Numbered from the stretch's first letter, positions 44,501 to 53,891 are shown. The stretch is DNA of 64,000 nt from Pseudomonas sp. Bout1 (GCF_034314165.1 NZ_JAVIWK010000001.1:7008001-7072000); one strand, 5' to 3'. The notes: generated from the sequence alone by a model not told the origin. Numbers and translations: made by a program.

Positions 44501-47500
44501 CCGTCGTCACCGCCGGGGGTGGTGAAAGCCTGCCAACCGGAAAATTCGACATCGAGATCGACACCACTGCACCGGGCAAGCCAGGTGCCGAGGGTAACGG
44601 CGGCATCGACGTGATAGACGACAATGTCGGCCTGATCCGTGGCCCAATTGACAATGGCGGTTCCACCGACGACACCACCCCGACGCTCAGCGGCGGTGGC
44701 CAGGAGCCAGGCGATACGGTAACCATCATCGACAACGGCACCGTCATCGGTACTGCGCCGGTCAAGGATGACGGCAGCTGGGAGTTCACGCCCAACCCGC
44801 CGCTGAACGACGGCGACCATGATTTCAGCATCATTGTCACCGACCCGGCCGGCAACGCCAGCGAAGAATCCGATCCTTACAAAGTCATCATCGACACCCA
44901 GGCACCGAGCAAACCGGAAATCACCACCGTGTTTGATGACCAGGGCGACCAGACCGGCAACATCAACCAGGGCGACACCACCGATGATGCCCAGCCGCAG
45001 ATCAGCGGTACCGCCGAGGCTGGCAGCACCGTGATCATCTACGACAACGGCGTTGAAATCGGTCGCGCTCCTGCCGACGACAGCGGTAACTGGACGTTCA
45101 CGCCCACGTTGCCTTTGACCAACGGCCCGCATGACCTGTCGGCCAAAGCAGAAGACAAGGCCGGTAACGTCAGCGAGGAATCCGACCCGTTCGAATTCAA
45201 CCTCATTGCGGGTGGCGTGCCAGCAGCGCCGGCCATTACCGGTGCCATGGACGACTTCGGCGACAAGACCGGAAATATTTCCCCTGGCGGCGTCACCGAT
45301 GACAAGCGCCCGACCATCTCCGGTACCGGTGAGGCAGGCACTACCGTCAACGTATACTCCGATGGCATTCTGGTAGGTACCGGCATCGTTGGCAGCACCG
45401 GCCAGTGGAGCGTTCCACTGACCAGCGACCTGCACGAAAACCTCAACAACATCACCGCTACTACCATCAACGCGGCCGGCAATGTGAGTCCGGAAACCGG
45501 TGCGTATCCGATCATCCTCGATACCACGCCACCGGCTGCGTCCGCCGAAACCCTGACCGATGACGTCGGCCCGCTTATCGGCACGATCCACGACAAGGAC
45601 ATCACCGACGACAACACCCCGACTGCCAGCGGGACAGCTGAGCCGGGCACCACAGTGATCGTCTACGACAAGGGCGTAGAGATAGGCCGCGCGCCTGTTG
45701 AAAAAGATGGCAGCTGGAGTTTCACTCCTACTACCCCGCTGGCTGACGGTGATCATAGCTTCAGCACCATCGTTGAAGATGCGGCAGGCAACCAAAGTCC
45801 GAAAAGCGTCGAAACCGAGTTCACGGTTGACACCAGCATGGTCGAGATCAGCATCACCCAGGTATTCGATAACGAAGGCACCGTTACTGGCCCGCTGAAA
45901 AACGGTGGCGTCACTGATGACACCACGCCGACCCTCAGCGGTCAGGCCACGGCGAACTCGCAGGTGAATATCTACGACAACGGAGTGTTGCTGGACAGCG
46001 TCACCTCGGACGCCAGCGGCAAGTGGACATACACCCCGAAAACCGCGCTAGCCGAAGGCGACCACAGCTTTACCGCCACGGTGGTTACCGCTGCTGGTGG
46101 TGAAAGCCTGCCGACGGGCAATTTCGACATCGAAATCGACACAACTGCACCCGGCAAACCAGTTATCGACGAAGTGAAAGATGACGTTGGTATTATCCAG
46201 GACCCGGTAGGCAAAGACGGTACGACTGACGACAGTACCCCGACGCTTGTCGGTAGCGGTCAAGAGCCGGGCGATACGGTGATCATCAAGGATAACGGCA
46301 CCATCATCGGCACCGCGCCGGTCAAGGATGACGGTAGCTGGGAGTTCACCCCCAACCCGCCGCTGAACGACGGTAAACATGACTTCACCGTTATCGTGAC
46401 GGATCCTGCCGGCAATGCCAGTGACGAGTCCGATCCGTACCCGGTGAATATCGACACCACGGCGCCGGTGGCCAAGGCGACCGTCGACAGTATGAGCAAA
46501 GATAGCGGCGCCAACCACACTGACTTCCTGACCAATGACGGATCAGCTGGGCGCTTGATCAATGGCTCTTTGACCGCAGCTCTTGCGTCTGACGAAAAGG
46601 TCCAAGTATCGACGGATGGTGGCAAAACCTGGCTGGATGCGATCCTTAACGGCCTGGATAGCTGGAGCTTTATAGATAACAACAGCCACACGGCGGATTG
46701 GGAAATCCAGACGCGGGTGGTGGATAATGCCGGTAACCTCGGCGTTGTAAACACCGAAAACGTTACTTTGGATACCACCGCCCCGCAGGCACCCAGCGCT
46801 ATAGAACGCTCTGGAGATACTGTAACCGTCGGTTTGGCAGGCACTGAAGCGAATGAAGGTGACACGCTTTTTGTCACTGTCGGCAGCCAGCAGTTCAGCC
46901 ATTTACTCACTCAGGGCGAGATCGATAGTGGATCTGTGATGGTGAAAGTTCCTACTACCGTCACCGGCGTCGCAGACGCGTTCTTGGTTGACGCGGTTGG
47001 CAACGCTTCGGATGTTCGTTACGCGGCGCACAAAACAACAGAGACGTTTGACACCTTGGCTAGAACGGTGAACATACCCGTTGGCACCGAAATGAGCTTC
47101 CAAGGCTTCACGCTAATCAATAACTCAGGCTCGTCAATCATAAACTCTATCCGCGCCCCGCAAGGCCCCCACTCCAGTGGGCTTTGGGTCGGGCGTGACG
47201 AAGCAGGACCAAATCATATTACTCTGAAGCTTGATCATCCGATCTCGAGCGTTTCGTTCGACCTCAGTTGGTCCAATTTCCCTGCAAACGTGGCGCATTA
47301 CATAGGCCTGGATGGGAATATCATTGCTTCGGTAGAACTACCGATGGTTTATATGGCCATCAAAAACATCCAATTTACAGCACCTCCTGGGGTGTATATC
47401 GCAAGTATAGAGTTCGATGTAGAGGTAGCAAACGCTGGTGTCCAATTTGACAACTTCAAATTCGACGTGCCCACCGGAATAGAGCCTCAGCCCACTAATG

Positions 47501-47985
47501 CCACAATTGTCGGCGCCGGCGAACATTACGGTACTGAATCAGACAACGTATTTTCAGTCGCCGACGTCGGCTCACTGTCTGCATCCGGCTCCGGGATACA
47601 TGCCGAAGGCGGTGTCGACACCCTTAAACTGACCGGTAAGGATCAGGTTCTCGACCTGACCAAGCTCGGTGAAAAGATCTCCTCTGTAGAGGTAATTGAC
47701 CTCACCGGCACCGGCAACAACACCTTGAACCTTTCGTTGAGTGATGTGCTGGAACAAGGTGGCACTTCATTGTTCACTGAAGACGACAACGTGCAAATGA
47801 TGGTCAAGGGCAACGCCGGCGATAAGGTCAACCTTGATGACCTGCTGGTCGACGGCACCGACCCAGGCAACTGGGCCAACTCTGGCCAGGTGACCGTGGG
47901 GGGCGTGGTGTACGAGGTGTATCGCCACGACTCGCTGGATGCCGAGCTGCTGGTGCAGCAAGGCGTGCAAACCAACCTGGTGTAA
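41521..47985 (+). CDS. Large Ig-repeat surface adhesin secreted by a type I system
   Basis: This is a 2154-residue BapA-like protein without a cleavable signal peptide. Residues 1-140 form a BapA-type N-terminal beta domain. A hydrophobic segment (about 143-166, FWPALLGLGALAAAGAIWA) could act in retention. From about 182 to 1653 there are about 14 bacterial Ig-like repeats of 95-105 residues, each with TDD-TPT-SG and D-AGN motifs. They are arranged as a five-domain unit A-B-C-D-E present twice, plus a third A-B. Two diverged Ig-like domains, a unique beta-rich domain (about 1850-2000) and a C-terminal domain (VEVIDLTGTGNNTLNLSLSD, VKGNAGDKVNLDDLL) follow, the last typical of type I secretion substrates. 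There are no GGxGxDx repeats. The transporter genes at 53892-58914 probably export it; a role in attachment or biofilm is inferred. Confidence 0.9.
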   Translation: MRVNTNAVNIAVVDGKTITEATELRANPQGHPVRIKAVANGKYILAEGDKGVAPENITIKRVGKDLHVALEGTDPDQPQLIIEGFFDAAGQLVGVAEDGAYHEYIASDAEQDHEAAFLMDGVSAPQVLGAEQLGGFDGLVAATGIGWFWPALLGLGALAAAGAIWASNRDDGGHHDDLLMPTVPKLDDVEDNVGDKTGKIENGDTTDDTTPTFSGTGTPGNTVIIKDGDKVIGEVVVGGDGKWEFIPETPLAEGDHTIVVVEKDPAGNESEPSPGFEFIVDTTAPAQSEIKEALDDFGDHTGLIPQDGVTDDNTPTLNGTAEAGSIVEVFANGEKIGDTVALADGTWSFTPSTALADGEYSFTSVAVDAAGNRGLPSLPYDLIVDTRGELIKIDHVMDDAGTILHELQTGDVTDDTTPTLSGQATPNSQVNIYDNGVLIGSAPVDADGKWTFTPDTPLAEGLHGFTATVVTLANGESAPTPVFDLEIDITAPGKPGADGNGGIDEVDDNVGLIRGPIENGGSTDDPTPTLSGGGQEPGGTVIIKDNGTIIGTVPVKDDGSWEFTPDPALPDGDHDFSIIVTDPAGNASEESDPYTVIIDTQAPAAPAITSVYDDQGDHTGNLAPGELTDDAKPDITGTAEAGSTVIIYDNGVEIGRAPVDASGNWTFTPELPLSNGPHELSAKAQDPAGNVSEPSNPFDFDLLAGGAPTAPAITGALDAFGDKTGNISPGGVTDDKRPTISGTGEPGSTVKVYADGVLVGTGKVGSDGHWTVPLTSDLHEDINNITATTTDAVGNVSPETAAYPVILDTTPPAASAETLTDDVGPIFGTIHDKDTTDDNTPTASGNAEPGTTVIIYDKGVEIGRVPVKEDGSWSFTPTTPLEDGDHSFSTIVEDAAGNHSPKSDETEFTVDTSAVEISLTQVFDNEGTVTGPLKNGGVTDDTTPTLSGQATANSQVNIYDNGVLLGSVTSDADGKWAYTPTTALPEGDHSFTATVVTAGGGESLPTGKFDIEIDTTAPGKPGAEGNGGIDVIDDNVGLIRGPIDNGGSTDDTTPTLSGGGQEPGDTVTIIDNGTVIGTAPVKDDGSWEFTPNPPLNDGDHDFSIIVTDPAGNASEESDPYKVIIDTQAPSKPEITTVFDDQGDQTGNINQGDTTDDAQPQISGTAEAGSTVIIYDNGVEIGRAPADDSGNWTFTPTLPLTNGPHDLSAKAEDKAGNVSEESDPFEFNLIAGGVPAAPAITGAMDDFGDKTGNISPGGVTDDKRPTISGTGEAGTTVNVYSDGILVGTGIVGSTGQWSVPLTSDLHENLNNITATTINAAGNVSPETGAYPIILDTTPPAASAETLTDDVGPLIGTIHDKDITDDNTPTASGTAEPGTTVIVYDKGVEIGRAPVEKDGSWSFTPTTPLADGDHSFSTIVEDAAGNQSPKSVETEFTVDTSMVEISITQVFDNEGTVTGPLKNGGVTDDTTPTLSGQATANSQVNIYDNGVLLDSVTSDASGKWTYTPKTALAEGDHSFTATVVTAAGGESLPTGNFDIEIDTTAPGKPVIDEVKDDVGIIQDPVGKDGTTDDSTPTLVGSGQEPGDTVIIKDNGTIIGTAPVKDDGSWEFTPNPPLNDGKHDFTVIVTDPAGNASDESDPYPVNIDTTAPVAKATVDSMSKDSGANHTDFLTNDGSAGRLINGSLTAALASDEKVQVSTDGGKTWLDAILNGLDSWSFIDNNSHTADWEIQTRVVDNAGNLGVVNTENVTLDTTAPQAPSAIERSGDTVTVGLAGTEANEGDTLFVTVGSQQFSHLLTQGEIDSGSVMVKVPTTVTGVADAFLVDAVGNASDVRYAAHKTTETFDTLARTVNIPVGTEMSFQGFTLINNSGSSIINSIRAPQGPHSSGLWVGRDEAGPNHITLKLDHPISSVSFDLSWSNFPANVAHYIGLDGNIIASVELPMVYMAIKNIQFTAPPGVYIASIEFDVEVANAGVQFDNFKFDVPTGIEPQPTNATIVGAGEHYGTESDNVFSVADVGSLSASGSGIHAEGGVDTLKLTGKDQVLDLTKLGEKISSVEVIDLTGTGNNTLNLSLSDVLEQGGTSLFTEDDNVQMMVKGNAGDKVNLDDLLVDGTDPGNWANSGQVTVGGVVYEVYRHDSLDAELLVQQGVQTNLV

Positions 47986-47995
47986 GCCTGAACGA

Positions 47996-48031
47996 GGGGC
48001 GGCACCCGAGTGCCGCCCTCTCCCCTTTTTT
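47996..48031 (+). terminator. Terminator after the adhesin gene
   Basis: GGGCGGCAC/GTGCCGCCC with a 4-nt loop is followed by CTCTCCCCTTTTTT. It lies between the adhesin and the first OmpA-like gene, so expression of the latter may need read-through or its own promoter. Confidence 0.75.
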
Positions 48032-48075
48032 CAAAACCCCGGGCACCGGTCGGTGTCCGTGGTGGAGTCATAAGC

Positions 48076-48984
48076 ATGTTTAAACACACTACGATCTTCC
48101 ATGTCGCGCTGTTGAGCGTGGCCCTGTGCAGCGCGCCTTCGGTTATGGCTGAGGGCGCTTCTCCCAAAGCGTTCGGCAGTCAGTACACCCCGGTGGCGCC
48201 GGTTTCCAGCGGTCAGGCGCAAGTGGTGTATTACCGCGCACCGGCTGCCAATGTTCAGGCCGGTGCCGCGCATGTCTACGTCGACCGCGAGTTTCAAAGC
48301 GCGTTGCTGCCGGGTGGTTACAGCGCATTTTGCGTCACACCGGGCCAGCACACCCTCGGTGCCTACCTCAACGATGCACCGCAGTACAAAGGCAAGAGCA
48401 CCGATGTTTACAGCGCTCAATTGACCGGTGGCATGACCTACTTCCTGAAAGTCAGCGAAGGCGCCAACACGAGCCCCCAGGCCGTACCGCGTGCCCAGGC
48501 CGAAATCGAACTGGCGGCAACGCACCAGCAGGTGCATGCACTTTCCCGCGCTTCCCACGTGGTCGCCTGTGACTACCAACGCATGCCCGCTGCAGCGTCG
48601 TACAAGGACTATTCACTGTCCGGTGACGTGCTGTTTGCCTTTGGCAAATCCGGCTATGCCGATATCTCGGTCTCGGGGCGTAAAGCCATTCGTGACCTGA
48701 TCGGCCAACTGCGCAGCGAACACGCCACGCTTGAGCAAATTGAGGTGATCGGTCACACCGACGCCATCGGCAAACCTGCGGCCAACCACGCGTTGGGCCT
48801 CAAGCGTGCCCAAACGGTACGCCGCGTATTGCTCGACGGTGGCCTTGCCGCCACCCACATCGACGCCAGCAGCGCAGGTTCGAGTGAACCGGTCAGCAGC
48901 GATTGCCAAGGCTCGCGCGCCGAGCAAGTTGCTTGTTATGCACCGGACCGTCGTGTCGTCGTAAGGGTCGACTTACTGCCGTAA
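48076..48984 (+). CDS. OmpA-family envelope protein, first paralogue
   Basis: The 302-residue product starts at ATG 48076 with GGAG 8 nt upstream. Residues 1-25 form a signal peptide (SVMAEG). An N-terminal beta domain (VVYYRAP, HVYVDREFQSALLPGGYSAF, TYFLKV) resembles DUF2846-like domains. The C-terminal OmpA peptidoglycan-binding domain has VIGHTDAIGKPAANHALGLK and RAQTVRRVLL. Cys pairs near 190 and in the last 30 residues may form a disulfide. It is clearly a paralogue of the next gene. It could anchor the adhesin or its secretion apparatus to the cell wall; that is inferred. Confidence 0.88.
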   Translation: MFKHTTIFHVALLSVALCSAPSVMAEGASPKAFGSQYTPVAPVSSGQAQVVYYRAPAANVQAGAAHVYVDREFQSALLPGGYSAFCVTPGQHTLGAYLNDAPQYKGKSTDVYSAQLTGGMTYFLKVSEGANTSPQAVPRAQAEIELAATHQQVHALSRASHVVACDYQRMPAAASYKDYSLSGDVLFAFGKSGYADISVSGRKAIRDLIGQLRSEHATLEQIEVIGHTDAIGKPAANHALGLKRAQTVRRVLLDGGLAATHIDASSAGSSEPVSSDCQGSRAEQVACYAPDRRVVVRVDLLP

Positions 48985-49004
48985 GCCCCTTCATTTTGCA
49001 GCAG

Positions 49005-49035
49005 ACCGGCGTAGCCATCTACGCCGGTTTTTTTT
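49005..49035 (+). terminator. Strong rho-independent terminator after the first OmpA-like gene
   Basis: A perfect 10-bp stem ACCGGCGTAG/CTACGCCGGT with a 4-nt loop is followed by a run of T. It separates the two OmpA-like genes into different transcripts. Confidence 0.93.
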
Positions 49036-49072
49036 CGTCTTGAAAACTGCTTAAAGCCTTTATTTACGGGCT

Positions 49073-49090
49073 TATGAGACGGGTCTCATA
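49073..49090. promoter_or_regulatory. Operator-like 18-bp palindrome upstream of the second OmpA-like gene
   Basis: TATGAGACGGGTCTCATA is a perfect 18-bp palindrome containing TGAGAC-N2-GTCTCA. It lies 122 nt before the gene start, almost the same distance as the site in front of the adhesin. Confidence 0.75.
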
Positions 49091-49212
49091 GAGCCGCCAA
49101 AAGCCTTTGCGCAGAATAGGTTCAAGGCAGCAGAGCGATTTTAGGCCTGCTGATTTATCCACTCTTGATCCCTTTCAGGTGCCGCAGAATCGGTGCCCAT
49201 GGCGCACACCTC

Positions 49213-50139
49213 ATGACTTTGAATCACTCATCTTTCCCCGCCGTCGCAGTGCTCGGTTCCCTTCTGCTGTGGACCCACATGCCCGTTGCAGCCAGTGCCA
49301 ACAACGGCACGGGCAAAGCGTTCTACACCGCGTATCAAGAGGCCGCACCAGTGGCCGTCGACCAGGCACAGGTTATCTATTACCGCCCCGTGTTGAGTGT
49401 GCAGCGCCAGGGCGCTGCGCATGTGTACGTCGACCGCCAGTTTCATACCGGCTTGCTGCCGGGCGGGTACACACGTTTTTGCGTGGCACCGGGCACACAC
49501 ACGCTGGGCGCTTACCTGGACGACGCGCCTGCGTATCAGGGCAAGAAAAATGACCTTTACCAGGCTAATCTGCACGCTGGCCAAACCTACTTCCTGCGTG
49601 TGCGCGAAGACGGCAGCACCTTCCCGCAACCGGTCAGCCGCGAAGAAGCCACACCCGAGCTGAACAGCACCCGCGCGCAGGTGCACGTCCTGTCCAGAGT
49701 CGACAGTGTGGAGGCTTGCCGTCATTACGCGTTCTTGAAAAACAGCGGCCCAACCAAGCAGTACGGCCTGAAAAAGGACGTGCAATTTGCACCGGGGCAG
49801 ACATCACGCCAGTACATCTCCGGCACTGGCCATGAGGCTATTCGCCAACTGCTCGAAGCGTTGCGCAAGGACCAGGCGCAGATCAAGCATATCGTCATCA
49901 CCGGCCACACCGACCCGATGGGCAATGCTGCGCGCAACGAAATGCTCGGTCACCAACGGGCCGACACCGTTAGCGAAATGCTGGTAGACGCAGGTATTGC
50001 ACAAACACTGATCAGCACCGAAAGCGCCGGCAACCGCGAGCCGGTGGTGAGCACCTGCTATGGCACCCCTGAAGAACAAGTCGCGTGTTATGCACCAAAC
50101 CGACGGGTGACCATAAAAGTGGAGCTGAACCAGAACTAG
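49213..50139 (+). CDS. OmpA-family envelope protein, second paralogue
   Basis: The 308-residue product starts at ATG 49213. The signal sequence ends near PVAASANN. It repeats the architecture of its neighbour: an N-terminal domain (VIYYRPV, HVYVDRQFHTGLLPGGYTRF, TYFLRV) and an OmpA domain (VITGHTDPMGNAARNEMLGH). The C-terminal Cys pattern STCYGTPEEQVACYAP is shared with the first paralogue (SDCQGSRAEQVACYAP). It has its own upstream palindrome and presumably its own promoter, so the pair arose by tandem duplication but is controlled separately. It is convergent with the sensor kinase gene. Confidence 0.88.
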   Translation: MTLNHSSFPAVAVLGSLLLWTHMPVAASANNGTGKAFYTAYQEAAPVAVDQAQVIYYRPVLSVQRQGAAHVYVDRQFHTGLLPGGYTRFCVAPGTHTLGAYLDDAPAYQGKKNDLYQANLHAGQTYFLRVREDGSTFPQPVSREEATPELNSTRAQVHVLSRVDSVEACRHYAFLKNSGPTKQYGLKKDVQFAPGQTSRQYISGTGHEAIRQLLEALRKDQAQIKHIVITGHTDPMGNAARNEMLGHQRADTVSEMLVDAGIAQTLISTESAGNREPVVSTCYGTPEEQVACYAPNRRVTIKVELNQN

Positions 50140-50202
50140 CCTTGAATACCTGAAAAAGGCCTACCTCCATCGTTTGCAGCTGCATCCTGCGAAGTGCTGA
50201 AG

Positions 50203-53200
50203 TCAGCTTAACAGGCGCTCTTCGAGTGCCTGGAGGCGGGCCTGGAGGGTCTCGGCCGCCGGGTAACACGTTGGCAGCGAACCTGCCTGCGCTGCACTTT
50301 CAAGCGCGCCGCAGGCCGCGCTCAATTCAGCGTCCCCGGTCAGGTACGCGCCGCCGCGGATTTTGTGGGCCAGTTTGCCCAGGCCTGCGACGTCGCCCAG
50401 CGCCAACAATCGGGTCAGTTCAAGCGCGTCCTGGCGATGGGTCTTGAGGATCTCCTCCACCAGCGGCCCATAGGACTCAGGACTGAGCAGGCGGATTTTC
50501 TCCAATTCGCCACCCTTATTGCTGGCAGCCGCCAGTGCGCGGCGCTCACTTTGTTGCGCCACGTCGCCAATCAAGGGTGCCAGCGCTTCAATACCGATGG
50601 GTTTGAACAGGCAGCGGTTCATGCCGGCCGCGAGGCAGCGCTCCACCACTTCGGACTGTGCGTTGGCGGTCAGGCCAAAAATCGGGTGGGCGCGCTGTGC
50701 CATGCCCTGTTCCCAGTCGCGCATGCGCCGGGTCAGCTCGTAGCCGTCCATGCCCGGCAGGCCGCAGTCGGTAATGGTCAGGTCGAACAGCGGGCTCGCC
50801 TGCTCCCAGAGGGCCAGTGCCGATTCGCCGTCATCGCAAGGCACGGCGTCGTGGCCCAGGTATTCCAGTTGTTGGCAGAGCAGCAGGCGGTTCGGTGCAT
50901 GGTCTTCCACCACAAGGATTTTCAAGCGGTGGCCGGAAGGCATCTGAGCCGTTTGCAGCGCTTGGTCTTCAGCGATTTCGGCGAGTGGCGCTTCAAACAC
51001 CAAGGTAAAGCGCGAGCCTAGCCCTGGCTGGCTGTCGACGCTCAATTGCGCCTCAAGCAAACGCGCCAGGCTGACGCAAATACTCAGCCCCAGGCCAGTG
51101 CCCCTGGCACGGTGTTCGCCCGGGTCGGCCTGCACGAACGGCTCGAAAATCTCATGCTGCTGCATAGTCGTCAGCCCCGCGCCGGTGTCACTGACCTGAA
51201 TTGCAAAACGGCCATACCCTGCGTTGCGCGCATCCGGCAACTCACGCAATAACAGCTGGACACTGCCCTGCCCGGTGAACTTGATCGCGTTGCTCAGCAG
51301 GTTCGAAACGATCTGGTTGAGCATCAGCGCATCAATCATCACGCCGTGGTGAGTGACCTGAGTCGACAGCGTGTAATCCAGCTGTTTTTTGCGGGCGTTG
51401 GTGGCAAATAGCGTGTGCAGCGACTGCATCAACTCAACCAGGTGAGTCGGCCTTGGCGACGGTTTCATCGCCCCGGCCTCGATCTTCGACAAATCCAGAA
51501 TGTCGCCGATCAGCGACAACAATGACTGTGCCGATTGGTGCGCAACCTCCAGGTTTTCTTCCCTCTGCGCGGGTGTACCACCGCGTAAACGCAGCATTTC
51601 AATCAGGCCAATCAAAGCGCTGATGGGCGTGCGGATCTCATGGCTCATGCTCGCCAGGAACACCGACTTGGAACGGCTGGCCTCCACCGCCGTTTCGGTC
51701 GCCAGGCGCAGTTGCTCGGTCAGGTGCGCCCGCTCGGTAATGTCCAGCCAGCCGCCGATCAAGCCGACATAACGCCCGGCGCTGTTATGGAATGGCAGTA
51801 CCCAGTGGTACAGCTGAAAAGACTCACCTTTGACCTGCACCTCCAAGTCGCCAAAGGTCGGCTGGCCCTCTTTGAGAATGTCCAGGTAAAACTGGTGATA
51901 CCGCGTAATCAGGTGCGGGCTGACGTGATCACTTTCCAGCAAGGTCTTGCCGACCACTTCGTCTGCGCTGGTTTGCAAGAAGTCCAGGTAAGCCCGGTTA
52001 CATTGCACCAGCCGCCCTTCTTCGTCCCGCACGTACAGCGCAACCGGCGCACCGTCGATCAAGGTGCGGGTAAATTCCAGCTGGTCGCCAAGGGCCTGCT
52101 CGGCCTTTTTGCGCTGGTTGATCTGCACGCGCAAAAAGTAGTTCCAGATCAAAAACACCAGCGCAAACAGCGCGGCGCCGGCGATGACCATATACACCGT
52201 GTCTTTGTAGGTGCTCCAAGGACTGGCGACAGCTGGCACCACGTAACTACTCCAGCGCACTGTTATTTCTTGGAGCTCCTCCGGGGAAATTTCCAGAAGC
52301 GTTTGATTGATAATGTCTTTAAGTACCGTCTGATCCTGATCTACCGCCATCGCAACTGCGGCAGGAACAGGTCCGAATACTGCGGCAATGTGTAAGTCCT
52401 GCTGGAAGTGATAGTTAATGAAATAGTTGGCGCCAAATTGAGTCTGGACACTGCCATCGACCTCACCGGCCATCAACATCTCCAGGCCACGAGTTGCGCT
52501 TTCCACCGGCACCAGAGTGATCCCTGGGTACTTTTCTTCAACCCACGTCGACATGGGGTTGCCCATAGGCATTGCCAACTTCAACCCATTGAGTTCGTCA
52601 AGGCTGCGGATGTCAGCCTGCGATCGCCGGGTGACGACTACGAACGGGCTGATCAGATAGGGCCGCGTGTACTGATCGCGGGAAAGGCGGAAATCACCAA
52701 TGCTCACGGCTGCAATCAAATCAGCCTGATGGTGTTCCAGCCGTTCGACCATATCGCCGATCCCCTTACTACGCACCAGTTCGAACTCAAGCCCGGTACG
52801 GCGGGTAATCAGCCTCAGCAAGTCAGCGGTGAGACCTTGCAGGCGATCTCGCTCATCAAAAAACGTGAGCGGCGCGTAGGATCCCGCCACCATTACCTTG
52901 GCGGTGGGGTGAGCGCTGATCCAAGCTTTTTGCTGAGGGCTGAGGTTCAGGGACGTATGAGCGATAACGAAGTTGTTGCTTAACCCCCAGCGCGAAGTAA
53001 TCCGCAACATGCCCGCCACCGGAATGGCCGCCAGCGTCTGGTTGATTGCGCTCAGTAGTTGAGGTGCATGCACACTGACCGAAAAATTGATGTCGGCGAT
53101 GTTCGGAGCCACAGCATTGCCAGCAATCACCAACTCATTACGGTAGAAGCGCGAGATCAAGTACTCGGCAGTAATCGCATTTGTACGCACGGCATCGATT

Positions 53201-53832
53201 TGGCCGTACGCCAGAGCAGCCATAGCGTTCAAATGGTTGGTGAACGGCACCAGAGTACTGCCAGGATACTGCTGGCGTAATTGCGACTCCTTCAGAGTAT
53301 TAATGCCAAAGTAGGTCAAACGTCCCCTGGAAATATCAGCGTCAGCGGTTTGAGACTCGTTGGCGCGGCGGACGATAACCTGTCGATTCAACAGATAAGG
53401 TGAACTGGGGACCCCTCCAGTAGTTGTCAACGTAACGTCATTGAGCCCCAGCATGTCCACGTCGCCCCCCGCCAGGGCTTGTGATGCCTCGTCCCGGCTG
53501 CCGTATCGTTGCATCTCGACATGCACGTCCATGGTCTGCTGCAACAACCCCAATACATCAGCAGCCACCCCCTCGAATACATCAGGCTCATAGCCCTCAG
53601 ACAGTGGCGGCTGCGCCGACCCCCAAAAGGCCACCCGGACCGTGGGTTTGGTGTCGAGCCAGGCGCGTGTGTCAGGATCAAACGCCACTTTGGGCGCCAA
53701 CACCGGCGTGCGAACCCGCAGCTGTGCAGGCTCCATGGCCCAAGCCGAAACGCTCGCTGCCCAGAGCAGCAACAGGCTGAGGGAGAAGAAAAACCCTTTC
53801 ATTACCGATGGGTTCAAAGTGTTCCATTCCAT
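50203..53832 (-). CDS. EvgS/BvgS-like hybrid sensor histidine kinase
   Basis: The 1209-residue inner membrane kinase has a signal sequence (MKGFFFSLSLLLLWAASVSA) whose ATG at 53802 is an alternative start. Two periplasmic venus-flytrap (SBP_bac_3) domains lie at about 45-270 and 300-530, and a membrane helix at about 545-568. A PAS domain (about 585-700) precedes HisKA (MSHEIRTP, His near 728) and HATPase_c (NAIKFTGQG, GTGLGLSI). A receiver domain has its Asp in TITDCGLPGMDG (about 1021), and a C-terminal HPt domain has AHKIRGGA (about 1154). All phosphorelay residues look intact. It is the last gene of the transporter operon and probably acts with a LuxR-type regulator encoded at 59198-60526. 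Confidence 0.92.
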   Translation of the reverse strand: MEWNTLNPSVMKGFFFSLSLLLLWAASVSAWAMEPAQLRVRTPVLAPKVAFDPDTRAWLDTKPTVRVAFWGSAQPPLSEGYEPDVFEGVAADVLGLLQQTMDVHVEMQRYGSRDEASQALAGGDVDMLGLNDVTLTTTGGVPSSPYLLNRQVIVRRANESQTADADISRGRLTYFGINTLKESQLRQQYPGSTLVPFTNHLNAMAALAYGQIDAVRTNAITAEYLISRFYRNELVIAGNAVAPNIADINFSVSVHAPQLLSAINQTLAAIPVAGMLRITSRWGLSNNFVIAHTSLNLSPQQKAWISAHPTAKVMVAGSYAPLTFFDERDRLQGLTADLLRLITRRTGLEFELVRSKGIGDMVERLEHHQADLIAAVSIGDFRLSRDQYTRPYLISPFVVVTRRSQADIRSLDELNGLKLAMPMGNPMSTWVEEKYPGITLVPVESATRGLEMLMAGEVDGSVQTQFGANYFINYHFQQDLHIAAVFGPVPAAVAMAVDQDQTVLKDIINQTLLEISPEELQEITVRWSSYVVPAVASPWSTYKDTVYMVIAGAALFALVFLIWNYFLRVQINQRKKAEQALGDQLEFTRTLIDGAPVALYVRDEEGRLVQCNRAYLDFLQTSADEVVGKTLLESDHVSPHLITRYHQFYLDILKEGQPTFGDLEVQVKGESFQLYHWVLPFHNSAGRYVGLIGGWLDITERAHLTEQLRLATETAVEASRSKSVFLASMSHEIRTPISALIGLIEMLRLRGGTPAQREENLEVAHQSAQSLLSLIGDILDLSKIEAGAMKPSPRPTHLVELMQSLHTLFATNARKKQLDYTLSTQVTHHGVMIDALMLNQIVSNLLSNAIKFTGQGSVQLLLRELPDARNAGYGRFAIQVSDTGAGLTTMQQHEIFEPFVQADPGEHRARGTGLGLSICVSLARLLEAQLSVDSQPGLGSRFTLVFEAPLAEIAEDQALQTAQMPSGHRLKILVVEDHAPNRLLLCQQLEYLGHDAVPCDDGESALALWEQASPLFDLTITDCGLPGMDGYELTRRMRDWEQGMAQRAHPIFGLTANAQSEVVERCLAAGMNRCLFKPIGIEALAPLIGDVAQQSERRALAAASNKGGELEKIRLLSPESYGPLVEEILKTHRQDALELTRLLALGDVAGLGKLAHKIRGGAYLTGDAELSAACGALESAAQAGSLPTCYPAAETLQARLQALEERLLS

Positions 53833-53891
53833 TGAAATGCGAATAAAGACGAAGTCTACACACCTTGCCCAGTGTAGGAATATTCCCGCTT

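Noticed and set aside
42562..45795. 1077-codon open frame on the minus strand opposite the adhesin
   Set aside because: It is antisense to a highly repetitive, GC-rich coding sequence, repeats with the same period as the adhesin domains and has no ribosome binding site or recognisable family.
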